Source: Agapanthus africanus (taxonomy: Eukaryota > Streptophyta > Magnoliopsida > Asparagales > Amaryllidaceae). Taken from it: a stretch of 64,000 nucleotides of DNA. A model generated the notes under the pieces. It did not search any database. It saw only the letters and a list, made by a program, of their open reading frames with translations, and had not been told where the DNA came from. Below are positions 9,093 through 19,892 of the stretch, piece after piece (positions within the stretch are counted from its first letter, which is position 1; each line of letters begins with the position of its first letter). The translations under genes and the position numbers were made by a program. Location: the NCBI GenBank assembly GCA_030015575.1, contig CM057340.1, positions 754,795,632 through 754,859,631 of the forward strand. The letters run 5' to 3'.

Positions 9093-9545
9093 AACGAGAT
9101 TGCGTCCTTTCGGGTTTTCACAAACACTCGCCGGTAGCCCTGCTATTTTTACTCACGGAGCCCTTTCGGGTTTTCATCCGTGCCCATTTCGCTTATGGAC
9201 ATACCGTCTCTTTTTTTTTATTCTTTTTATTCTTTTTTTTCTAACGAGGTCGCGCCCTTTCGGGTTTTCACGAACACTCGCCGGTAGCCCTGCTGTTTTT
9301 ACTCACGGAGCCCTTTCGGGTTTTCATCCGTGCCCATTTCGCTTATGGACATACCGTCTCCTTTTTTTATTCTTTTTATTCTTTTTTTCCTAACGAGGTC
9401 GCGCCCTTTCGGATTTTCACGAACACTCGCCGGTAGCCCTACTGTTTTTACTTACGGAGCCCTTTCGGGTTTTCATCCGTGCCCATTTTGCTTATGGACA
9501 TACCGTTTTTATTATTATTTTTTTTTTATTTTTTTATTTTTTGTC
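9093..9545. repeat. Three ~150-bp tandem units with CCCTTTCGGG (B)
   Basis: Three near-identical units start at about 9093, 9241 and 9391. Each contains CCTTTCGGGTTTTCAC, ACTCGCCGGTAGCCCTGCT, a CACGGA...TCCGTG inverted repeat around CCCTTTCGGG, GCTTATGGACATACCG and a T-rich tail. The high similarity suggests recent expansion. D has about two to three partial copies and A one inverted copy. Frames here are repeat-derived. Confidence 0.85.
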
Positions 9546-9573
9546 AGCCTGAGGATGCTGCGGTAGTAGTTTA

Positions 9574-9700
9574 AGGATGTTTCGGTCCTCAGCTAGTTTT
9601 AGGACGTAGTGGTCCGTCATTAGTTTAAGGACGTTTCGGTCCGCCGTCGCCGTATTTGAGGCGAATCTCTAGTTTACTGACTTTTCGGTCTACGGGGCTT
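9574..9700. repeat. GGAC-N6-GTCC dyads, internal copy (B)
   Basis: GGATGTTTCGGTCC, GGACGTAGTGGTCC and GGACGTTTCGGTCC lie within 9574-9645, the same dyad as in the LTRs. In A the equivalent array lies after integrase, so B's deletion joins this array directly to gag at about 9700. Confidence 0.75.
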
Positions 9701-9704
9701 TCCC

Positions 9705-12390
9705 TATGAATGAGAATGACGCCCCCGGCATATCCATCTTTCTCAGAGCATGTGGTTATGGCGGGCTCACCTTCCAGTTTTCGGACAATGCGAACTTGCC
9801 CTGTTGGTATTGGTCTTCAACCCAGTTTTTGAAAACGTAGCAGTTTTCGATCGGATGGCCCAATACTTGGTGGTAAGGGCAATAATTAGGATTGTCGACA
9901 TCATTCAGTTGTAGCTGGTGTTTCGGCTCCGGTAGAGTGATAAGCCTGTTGTGCACTGTCGCTTCGAACAGCCTCCTTATTTCATCCTGGGGAAATGAGT
10001 AAGGACGTTTCAACTTCTCATAGAGGGATATGCGTGGACGCATATTGTTTTGACGAACAACCGGTCTAGGGCCACTTGATTGTTGTTGAGTGTTGGCGAC
10101 GAAGGTCGTTTTTCCCTTTCCTTTATCTTCTTTGTTCGATCCTTTGTTTGCGGGGTCGAGATTTTTTCCGAGTAGCGTGCGATTGCACGACTGAACGTTC
10201 TTGCAACTCCTCAATTCTTTCATTTTTGAAATGGATTCCTTGAGGAGAGGGTTGAGGGCAGCTTCTTCGTCAAAGTCGCTTCCAAAGGTGATAATTTCCG
10301 ATCCCTTGGAGTCGGCTATATGACAGTCGGCGGCGGTTCTTTTGCGCTTATCTATCGCATTTTTCTGATGTCTACGAGCTTCACGCTTTGTCCTGTTGAA
10401 GTGTTGCTTTTGAGCGACATACCCTTGCCACCAACACTTAAAGGAGTCGCAGTCTTCGGTAGGATGTATGATCTTCTGATGATATAAGCAGAAGTTAGGA
10501 TGCATCTCAACTCCACCGAGAGTATTTTCTTCAGAGGGTGGTAGCTTCATTCCTACTGATAGGGCTTTGGCGAACCTTTTCCTCGTCTTGAATTTGTTTT
10601 TATCCGCAGCGGATGACTTTTGATTTGACGGAAGTGCCTCGACTCTTTGGTCTAGTAGTCGGTGTTTGGCTCATTCCAGTATGGCCATCTTACGCTCTTG
10701 ATTGGTTTTAACTTTCAGACGAATCTCATTCAGGAAGGCATCGATCAACTAGTCTGACGGCCGCAGAATTTCTGGTTCAGGGTCCGCCCTCGGTTTCTCG
10801 GCGCAAGAAGCCTCTTTATCATCCACCAATGAGTGAGAGATCACATGACAAGTTGCCCCCGGTGCGTCTATCTTCTTTGGAGTGTGCGGTTGTGGTGGGT
10901 CTACCTTCCACTTTTCAGACAGCGCAAACTTGCCTTGTAGGTACTGATCCTCAATCCATCCCTTAAAGACGAAGCAATCCTCGATCGGGTGACTTACCGT
11001 TTGGTGGTAAGGGCAATAATTGGGATTATTGAGATCGCCTGGCTGCAACAGACGTTTTGGACTCGGCAGATTGATGAGTCTGTTGCGCACTGCCAGCTCG
11101 AACAGTCTTCTCGTTTTATTCTGAGGAAACGAGTAGGGACGTCCCAGTCTCTCCTTGAGGGATGGGCATGGACGCACGTCGTTTTGGCGAACGACCGGCT
11201 TTAATTTGCTCGGCTGCTGTTGAGCATTGGCGACGACGATCACTTTCCCTTTGCCTTTCTCATTTCGAGAGTCTGGTTTTGGAGGAGACGGTCCATGGCC
11301 CATCTGGTCCATTTGGGCTAATTTGTCGATCAAGGCCTGGAAGGTAGTCGGCCTGAAGAACATCATGAATTGCGAGATGGTCGCTTGCGGGTCAAGAGTG
11401 CCCACGAACATATCTACCGCAGGTGCCTCTTCTATGCGTTGTTCGCATTTCGACCATAGGTCCCGCCATCGTGTTGCGTATTGGACCCACGTTTCGCCGG
11501 GCTTTATCCTGGCGTTAATCAGTGCTGTTATCGGGGTGCGTCCACTAGTACTCGCGAATCTTTGTGTAAACAGTAGCTCCATCTCCGCAAATGTTTTGAC
11601 AGAGTCGTTAGGTAGCTCTGAATACCATTCAAAGGCTGTTTCGGCTAAGCTGCCGACGTACTGGCGAAGCAATAGTTTGTCGTTGCCTCCAGTGTTGCCG
11701 CATAAGGCCCTGAATTGAGCGACATGCTAATGTGGATTCCCTGTCCCTTTATATACGTGGAACTTAGGGATCGTATATCCCAGAGGGTAGCTGATTTGAT
11801 CATACCAGCTTGGATAGGGTCGTCCGGTTCTAACAATTTGCGCAGCCGCTTCATTCGTCTGATGAGCCCGTATTTGCTGAGCAATATAATCATCGAGCGC
11901 GGCCTTGGAAATGGTTTCATCCTTGGCTGCTGAAAGAGCCGGCGGAGGATTAGATGTCTCCCTTCTATCGTCTTCAACAATGATTGGAGGGTCATCAGCT
12001 GGAGGGTTCGGCTGTAACATCATCCCTACCATATCTTGAAAGAGGAGCGCCATTTGTTTTATGTTAGCCGCTTTCTCTGTGGCTTCTTTGTCCTTCTTTT
12101 CGAGGACTCTGCGTAAGAAATCAGCATCAGTCTCTTGTTCGTGACGCTGTTCTGATGATGCCTCTAAGCTTTCTTTTGGCCCAGTAAGTGCATCCATTGC
12201 AGTCATCATTTCCTGAAGCTTCTGTTGCTGCTCCTGAGCTTTTGTCACGGATCGAGTGAGCGACCGGTGACCCGTCGAAGCACGGCTTTCCTCCTTTCCG
12301 GAAGCCATATAAATAGTGTGCACCACCTTCCCCCAGACTTGGGGCGTTTGTGTTCAGCGCTTTTACGGTTCGCCATGTTCACAGGGGCTT
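9705..12390 (-). pseudogene. B gag, main part
   Basis: One reading frame runs from 12326 to 9756, broken by only a few stops (about 11724, 10746, 10680). Order: DFLRRVLEKKDKEA coiled region; DDYIAQQIRAHQTNEAA; retrotransposon gag core (FHVYKGTGNPH, RQYVGSLAETAFEWYSELP, LLFTQRFAS) at about 11400-11800; first CHHC knuckle YCPYHQTVSHPIEDC (about 10990); second FCLYHQKIIHPTEDC (about 10480). After KGSNKEDKGKGK (about 10120) the frame jumps, still open, to a second copy of the RPYSFPQD/YCPYHQVLGHPIENC module, ending at 9756. It forms particles in the family and is dead here. A one-base loss near 12340 shifts it from the N-terminal part. Confidence 0.85.
12386..12390 (+). repeat. C target-site duplication, left
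   Basis: GGCTT directly before C's LTR (TGTTGGAG). The identical GGCTT follows C at 21983-21987. Removing C and one copy restores a stretch matching D's gag near 44115. Confidence 0.95.
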
Positions 12391-13470
12391 TGTTGGAGAT
12401 AGTGCCCTCAAAGTCAATTATTGGATCGCAGGTACGTGATTGCAATGGTTGAGACAGGACCTATACCGATATGACAGTCTTGCTCGAGATGATAGTATGC
12501 TATCTGGTTTGTCTTTATCATCGTATACATACTTTAGTTCACTATTGCATGATGATAGAGCCCATAAGATTCTTGCTTGACTACCGGCAGTATGATGGCG
12601 ATCATATACGTAGGAGCTGGGGTCTGTAAGCACATCCTTAAAGTGTCCCTAGTCGTGGGAGTTTCGAGACAGGGCATCAATACTCCAGAGTAGACTAGTG
12701 TATACAGTCGAGACCCCGACGAGGGGCGATGGCCGGTCTCACAAGCCATTGGTGTTAGTTGGTTCACCTAAGATGTATACAGGTGCTCATTGGGTTATGA
12801 GTAAACCGGACAGGACTAGTTGGTATTATACATATCGTCAGATAGCAGTTCCCTGGTGACATGTGTACAGGTAAGTTTGTCGACCTGAGATCGTCATTTG
12901 TCTCGTGTGAGTTCCCACTGTGCTTAGATTACTACCCTACCACGCTCAAAGGAGTTGTGCAAACAGGTTTTAGTTGGGTACAGTCCCGAGCCACGTGGAG
13001 GCAGTGAGCGGATCGTCGGGGATTCGTCTCTCCCGGTATTGGGGGTGAGGTCGCGCTGTGTCTAGGAGAGCCATTACACAAAGCCCTCGGCCGAGGCAGG
13101 AGATTTACTGGTAGGTACTCCAGTAGTATCTCAGGGTGTTCTGGGCCACTCTCTGACACGACTTATACCGCTAATGGGGGTCTGACGTTACCAGCCCCCT
13201 AGACAGATATGCGATACTCATAGACGAACGGACCAGACTGTATGTATATTGTCACTGTTAGGCTCAGTAGGGTTTATGAGATGAGTTCGCTCGTCAGCTT
13301 CCCTTCCAATCAATACATAGGCAAACCGTTACGTACAGCTTGTACCTCTGACGTGCTAGAGGTTATACCCAGTGCCAGTGTGTTGATGAGTCATTAGAGT
13401 CCCCCCACAGACACTTTCCCAAGTTCGGGCGAAACGTTGTAGAGGCCATATGGGTTTATGGCAAGGTTCG

Positions 13471-13726
13471 GAAAATGCACGTGCGTTTTCTCACGTGTCA
13501 TTTTTCGGGCAGATAATACTGGTCGGCTTTGGTTTAAGCCGGATCCGAGTATTATACTGTGTAGATATAATATCTTTGTCTCAGATGCATTTGTATTCAG
13601 TCGTAATACAAATGCGGGTATGTTTATACTGATACGGGGTTGTCCTGAAATTCGTTTCAGGATCACTTTTGGAAGTTGCCAGTTTCCAGTTTTCTATCAG
13701 ACGTATTTAACATTCGGTTAAATACG
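13471..13726. repeat. Hairpin run in C LTR
   Basis: Five inverted repeats in 260 bp: GAAAATGCAC/GTGCGTTTTC (13471-13490, one mismatch), a compound stem ATAATACT/AGTATTAT enclosing CGGCTT/AAGCCG (13513-13556), GCATTTGTATT/AATACAAATGC (13587-13615), TCCTGAAA/TTTCAGGA around TTCG (13643-13662), and CGTATTTAAC/GTTAAATACG around ATTCG (13702-13726). The right LTR keeps them with few changes. Confidence 0.85.
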
Positions 13727-13953
13727 GATTTATCTTTTCTTGAGATGAGTGTGGAAGTTTCTAGAGGCTTCTAGAAGGTGGTGACTAGGTTCATGCATCT
13801 TTGTGACTCATTAGTGCATTTAATGATGTTTGATGACAAGGTTAGTGATTCATCACTTGCATTAATTATGTTCATACTAGGTGTTCTTTGACTCATGCTT
13901 TTTACTTAGTGCTAATGGTCACCACTTCCCTCCTACACTCACCCCCCCTCCTT

Positions 13954-13964
13954 GATAAATATGG
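13954..13964 (+). promoter_or_regulatory. Possible C LTR TATA box
   Basis: GATAAATATGG, about 220 bp after the hairpin run and about 500 bp before the LTR end. It is the best TATA-like match at a sensible place, but the call is weak. Confidence 0.3.
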
Positions 13965-14463
13965 CCGGCCCCTCTCTTATGGGAATGTATGGTTGTTCAT
14001 TTGAAAAGATATAAGTTTTGGTGCATAGAAATTAGAAGTGATCGGTTTCTCTTTTCACCCGATCCAAAAGGCAACTTCATTAACCGTTCGTCCATAGCTT
14101 TGGACGTAACGAGACAAAGTGTTATACTCATTCTCTACATCATCTTGGTCGTCTCTTTTAGAAAACTTGACGATCGAGTTGCCTCGGTTCAGAGGCGGGA
14201 GCCCGTTTAAAGATCCGTCGACGTGGTGTCACCTGGACGACGAGACTGGAGATTCAGGAGATCGGAGCAACCGCAACAAAGCGTGGGATGATGGTTGAAG
14301 ACCGAAGGACTCGGATCGTTCGGTATAACTCTTCTACCCACTTTATAGTTAGTTAGTTTAGCTTTAATGGCAGATCCGGATTATAGATAGCGCCAGTTGT
14401 AAAAAGTTTTTGTTCCGCATTTGGCGTCTGTTAGACGGCCAAGGCGCTACCGTGGACTTACAG

Positions 14464-14476
14464 TGGTATCAGAGCC
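14464..14476 (+). other. C primer binding site
   Basis: TGGTATCAGAGCC, one base after the LTR end. It is the complement of the 3' end of plant initiator tRNA-Met, the commonest plant LTR-element primer. Confidence 0.93.
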
Positions 14477-14683
14477 TCACCATTAAACTATACTAACTTG
14501 TGCTAACGCGTTTAAAAGATCGATTGAACAGAATTTTCGAAATCGCAATTTTCTGGCACACAAGTTTCTGTCGATTTTTAAAAGGGCCTAAAAATAATTT
14601 TGCATATCACAGAAAAGCGTGCAGGGTTTTTTTAAGAATTCTAGGAAAATTTGGGCACGTGATCCCTCATTACCACCGTGGAT

Positions 14684-14712
14684 CCGCGGTCAAACCTAGG
14701 GTTTGACCGCGG
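14684..14712. other. 29-bp palindrome in C leader
   Basis: Arms CCGCGGTCAAACC and GGTTTGACCGCGG around TAG, perfect over 13 bp, 208 bp after the PBS. In an RNA this would be a strong stem at the place where retroelements carry packaging or dimer signals. That role is inference. Confidence 0.8.
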
Positions 14713-17700
14713 AACCGCGGCCGTTTTGAGGGAACAGTGCTCCATATTTTCCAAAGAGATTCAACTTGGGAAATTGTGGTTTTTGGTATGTCTTTTGGGC
14801 CCAGATTTTGTTACTGTACAGAAGATGTACGTGGGGCCCACTTCGGGAAATTTAGTCGATCGAAATTTTAAATTTGTTAGTATGCAGTATTTACATTATA
14901 TCTCCGATCGGGAATGTCATTTGATCGGTAAACCGCGTCTGATTGCTATAGTTCTTTTAGACGGGTTTGCGAACGTGACATTCGCGTTGATGTTCTGTGT
15001 TGTGCTGTGATGTTGCGGATATGTCGTGGTGGATAGCAGGGTGCAATGGTAGTGCATTTTGGATTTATTTGTACATTTGATATTGCGGAGCGAGCGTCCA
15101 ACATGTGGACTGCCGTCACTGCCTGTTGTATAATATTCTTTTGGGGCACGACCGGGTTGAGGTCGATGTACCTGTTGTACATATTTTTATTTCTGTACTA
15201 GGTTAATCCCGCGAAGGAGTGCACGGATAGCCGGGTTCTGGAGGGCAACGGGTCCGTATCTCATGGCTTTGAGAGGCAGAGGGACCTCACTCTAGAATTG
15301 GCAGACTATTCGCCGCACTCGTAGGGGGTACAGGTTGACCCAAGGAGGGGTGCTCTATTTACCGGATTCCGTGAAGTGCCGGGTGTTCCATTCACTATGC
15401 TGTGGGGACTACCTCGCTTCAGGTTTTGGCGAGTAACTTGCCGCACCCGTAGGGGTATAGGTTTCATTGCACAGGCTATCCACACGACCAGAGGAACATC
15501 GGGTTTCAGTAGCGGCTCTGTGAAACCCGGGGATCCCAGATTATCTGTATTGTTCTGTGATGCTTATTACTTTTCTGTAATGTTGCATATTATCACGCCT
15601 GGAGCGATTATTGTATATTGGTATATATACTATTAGATGTTGTATATGTTTTACACCCGCGCTAGTCCAGTCCCCGCTCTGTCGTTAGTTAAGTAACCTA
15701 ACGGGTGATGACGGGACCCAGTGACGAAAACGGTTGGCATATACGTACATTTTATTTTCGTTCTTTTCTGGTGTGATTGAATGATGGGACTGCATTGATT
15801 CTTATCAATGCAAGATAAAACAAACCTATATTTGATGTTGTTGGAACAAATTTTAAAAGGTGTTATTACAAAGACATTTCATTTTGTTTTGCATAGTGAT
15901 ATTCAGTTTAGAATATCCTGCACCTCATTCGACGAGGCAAGGGCCGAGATCCCTTCACCGGGAGTGACCCCTTGGGCAGAAGTTTACGTCAGGGTAGTAA
16001 CTTTACTATAGTCGATTACAAGTTGCTTTGCATCGCGGTATTCAGTTGGAATATCCTGCACCTCATTCCACGAGGAAATAGCCGAGATCCCCTCACCGGG
16101 AGTGACCTCTTTAGCAAAGGTTTTTCGCCACTATATTTTTATAAAAAGTTATCAGGTTCCTTCAACGAGATCAAGTTCATTACGTTAAAGGTTTTTCGCC
16201 AAAAACCAGCCGTAGCCCTCCGTCGTATCTTATGGATGGTCAGTAGTATTCAAGCTATGTTTGTTGGCTTTCGTCAAGGCATAGTGCTTGGTAACAGCTG
16301 GGGTATTCATTTGTAGCATAGATAGATGTGTTAGTTTGGGACAGTCGTATTACCTTGTTGGCTTTCGTCAAGGGTATGTACGGGTGGGTTCAAATTAACC
16401 TGGACTATGACGGGCAGAACTTGACATGTGACTTATGATTTGTTGGCTTTCGTCAAGGTCATAAGAGCATGGGGCAAAAATCACATCGGGAGTTTCAAAC
16501 ATACAGGAAACTTTCCAGGTATGTGCATACCTTCTGGAGTGTGATAATTTGAGTGGCTTCTATCAAGTTATCATGCGATGATAGTTGGATCCCGATTCTC
16601 ACTGATGAGTTGGTTTACTCTTCGGGTGATCCCGACTAATTCTTCTTTCAGGTTTGGAGGAGAATTTGAGATTACAGTGGGAGGTTTCCTGATTAGATTA
16701 AGTGATAACCATTCTGATCTAGGTTAGAGTGCACGCAGAGTGTTTCTTTTCTCTCTCTCTTTGGCAGCGACCTTTGACCGACCCTAGACTATAACTCAGT
16801 GACCAAGTTTACCGAACCTTCTTAAAATACTGGCTTATGGATTGTCCTAGTTACATAATTCATTGCCGCTCTTTCTTTTACCCTTTGTATTTCTCAGAAC
16901 ACCCCGTATTACTACGGACATCCACTTCTATTGGATAGATCAATCGTATGGTTATATACGAACTCGAAGGGATTTCTTCGAGGATGGATCCAGGTTCAGG
17001 AGAAATAAAATTGGTTTATTCAGTTGTCTTTTATTATCACCTTCTCTCAGGTTGCGAGGGCTCCTTAGTTTAGGAGAGTACACCTATTACGCTTATTGGA
17101 TAGTCTTATTCCAAACTATAGGCTGGTGCCGAAAGGTAGGGAATGAAGAAAACCAATTAGCCTAAGTAGGGTATACAGAAGGTAATAACTAAAGACAAAA
17201 TAAAGGGATTAGAAAGAGGGCAAAGTAAATTGCAACTGTTATCATTCACGACCAAACCACGTACTTCATCGCCACTCCTATTTCACTTTTAAATAGAATA
17301 AGGTATTATTCAGTTGTCTTTTATTATCACCTTCTCTCAAGTTACGAGTACTCCTTGGTTTAGGAGGGTACACCTATTATGCTTACTGGATAGTCTTCTT
17401 CCAAACCATAGGCTGGTGCCAAACGGTAGGGAAGGAAAAAAACCATTTAGCCTAACGAAGGTGTACAGAAGGTAACGACTAAAGACAAATAAAGGGATTT
17501 GGAGAGATAGCAAAAAATTATATGGTTACAGTCATAAATTGGATTATGGAAGAGACATTACTAGGAATACCAGGATACCCCTATGAAACATTTTCATGTT
17601 TCAGTTTCACTGCGCATTGTTAAAAGAAAACTGTTTTCCCGATTAGATACTTACTCCAGAGTATGTATTTACCAGGTTTCATTCTCATATCTGTATGGTT

Positions 17701-19880
17701 TTTACAGATGATGAGTGGGAGTAAGTTATTGAGAATTAGATGATTATCCTCATTATATCGGAATTCGTTGTAATTGGTGATATTTGAGGAAATCGCCTGG
17801 GTACAGTTTTCAACCTACGATGCACAGGTTTTGAGTTATTCAACTCATTGGACTTATACAGAGTATTGTATGTTGTCCAGTGTCCGTCAGGACAAAGGGG
17901 TAGGTCCTCGTACTATGTTCTGTTTACTTATGACTTCTCTAGTTTTTAGGTAAGTGTTTCGTACAAATACAATATCTAAGTTTTGAGAAGTTGTGGGTAT
18001 AAGAATAAAGTAGAGAACCAGGTATCGCAAGTATCGGGATTCTTCAAAGAGATGAAGATATAGATTCTTGTGATTGGTATTCAGTTAATAGTAACAGTTT
18101 TGAGAAACTTATTTCTCTTTCAGGTTACTCATAATTGGATGGATTCCTAAGTTGAGTAATGCTGATTAGCCTCTCTCCATTAAGTAGACATGCACTGGAG
18201 ACAGCTGCATGATTTGAATCCGGTTCCAATTAAATTAGTACCTCTATTTCTATATTGTATATAAAATGGTTCATATCTTAACGATGTTAAGATACGGGGA
18301 GTTGTCCAGTTTATGCTTAAAACCTGACACTGGATAATTCAAGGCACGTTTTTGTAATGGTTGTTTGTGGGTTGACCCTGGCTTTGACGAGGGTTGACAT
18401 TTCTGCCATCTGGAAGATCAATAGTGATATTGTTCTTGACTCGCCACAGTTTTAGTAAAATGGATTTTTTCATAAAACAGTAGTGGGAGTATGGTAGAAC
18501 TGGAAGTGATTCCAGAACCGCAAACGATTACGGAAAATTTAATAGGACCTATATATTCGATCAGGTTTGACATTCCATTAGCCACTCCGCAGATATGGTG
18601 GGTAACCTCAGACACCCGAGAGGTATTCCGGTAGCCTCAAGGACGGTGACAGGGAGGTTCTTGTTTACCCAGACTTGACACTACTGTTGTTCCAGGCTAT
18701 GAGACCCGGCAGAAGGATAAGTATAGCGTCGTTCTAAACTAGTTTTAGAAGTACACGTATATATTATTCTGCCAGAGGGTTTTCGTAGTCAGTAGGAGCA
18801 GCGGAAGCATAGTGGGCAAGTAGCTTATGTCTATTTATAGACTTCAGCAGTTATAGCGGAGATAAGATCATCTATTTTTGATATGACAGTCATGGGTTTG
18901 ACTTCATCAGAATAGCGGATGGATCTGTTAAGGAGGTAGTAGGGTGTGATGTCCTGGTATTTAGATGACATACACAGAGTAGGAAGTAAAATTCCTATAA
19001 CTACAATCGGTTGTACTTTGGTCGTCACACAGTTGTTTCTCCGCAAAGGATATGGATTTAATATCAGACATTCTGGTTACTAGATCTATGGTTTTAGATC
19101 TAGATTTGGGTAGGTTCCTAATATGGGTACTTTGACAGTATTCTAATGGTATTTAGAATAGATGACTCCTGGCATGGTGGTGCACCTGCAGGTGATGGAG
19201 TCACCCTCTCTAAAAGTGTCTTAGAGACTAAAGGAGAGAGGGATGTGCATGATTGGCAGATCACTTGCTTAGGCAATTGAGTAAATCATGAGATATCAAG
19301 TACCACACCAGATGTAGTTTTTGCAATTGATGCGATAAGTTTATATTAAATCCAATCCTGAAGAAACGTAAGGAAGCAGTTTTAGAACATAAGGTGCATG
19401 TTCTATGGATTTGATGATGGCAGCCTCCTTCGGGAGACGGTTATCATTCCAGGCTTCAGAGGTGACATGGATGACAGAGTGATTGTCAGAGTCATAGTTT
19501 TCCCTAAGATGAGGGACAGTATTATGGACAGGTGGTCCAAGAGGATACTGTGGGAAGCATGGTGCTAGATACTGATTAGGTTCAGTTATCGATACAGTCT
19601 AAGAAGTTTGGATTTGGAGTTCATTTATGAACTAGGTCCCATCAGATATCCAGACATATTCTAAGACAGGTATTACTCGACTCGGGAGATGGTTTTCTCC
19701 GCGAATTTGAGATTTAGAGAGATATAGAAAGAAACATCAGGGCGGATTCACTCACTGAGGCTATTTCTCGAACACAAGAGTTTTACAAACTAGCTTTGTG
19801 AAACTGATTAGTAGAAGAGTTGGGTGTTCGGTATCACACGGGCTGTGAGTATGCGACATCGCAATAATTAGCCTTAAGTG
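14713..19880 (+). other. C interior, no coding capacity
   Basis: About 5.2 kb with only short frames (110 codons at most) and none resembling gag, PR, RT, RNase H or IN. It contains internal duplications: 15903-15990 with 16040-16130 (ATATCCTGCACCTCATTC), and 17017-17225 with 17309-17515 (TTTTATTATCACCTTCTCTC). TTGTTGGCTTTCGTCAAGG occurs three times (16261, 16355, 16440). GC and texture resemble the LTRs. It may be a passenger sequence or a fully decayed interior. Confidence 0.7.
17017..17515. repeat. Two-copy duplication inside C
   Basis: About 205 bp repeated at 17017-17225 and 17309-17515 with scattered differences, separated by about 85 bp. Both hold CACCTATTA(C/T)GCTTA and AGGCTGGTGCC. 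Confidence 0.8.
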
Positions 19881-19892
19881 CAAGTGGGAGAT
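19881..19892 (+). other. C polypurine tract
   Basis: CAAGTGGGAGAT immediately before the 3' LTR start. The position is decisive. Confidence 0.85.

Larger units (their letters stand above)
12391..14462 (+). repeat. C 5' LTR (2072 bp)
   Basis: Near-identical to 19893-21982, with scattered substitutions and a short extra stretch near 20320 in the other copy. The 13440-13730 segment holds several strong hairpins. A weak TATA-like GATAAATATGG lies at 13954 ahead of a probable transcript start. Confidence 0.95.

Noticed and set aside
9100-9566. Open frames with repeated GFSRTLAGSPAVFTHGALSGFH-like peptides
   Set aside because: Direct product of the 150-bp tandem unit, with no conservation of reading frame in D or A.
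12391-14462. Helitron or DNA transposon ends because of the many hairpins in C
   Set aside because: Clear LTRs with TG/CA, iMet PBS, PPT and 5-bp duplication show an LTR retrotransposon.
14678-15010. 110-codon open frame in element C
   Set aside because: Overlaps the leader palindrome, resembles no retroelement protein, and stands alone in 5 kb of non-coding sequence.
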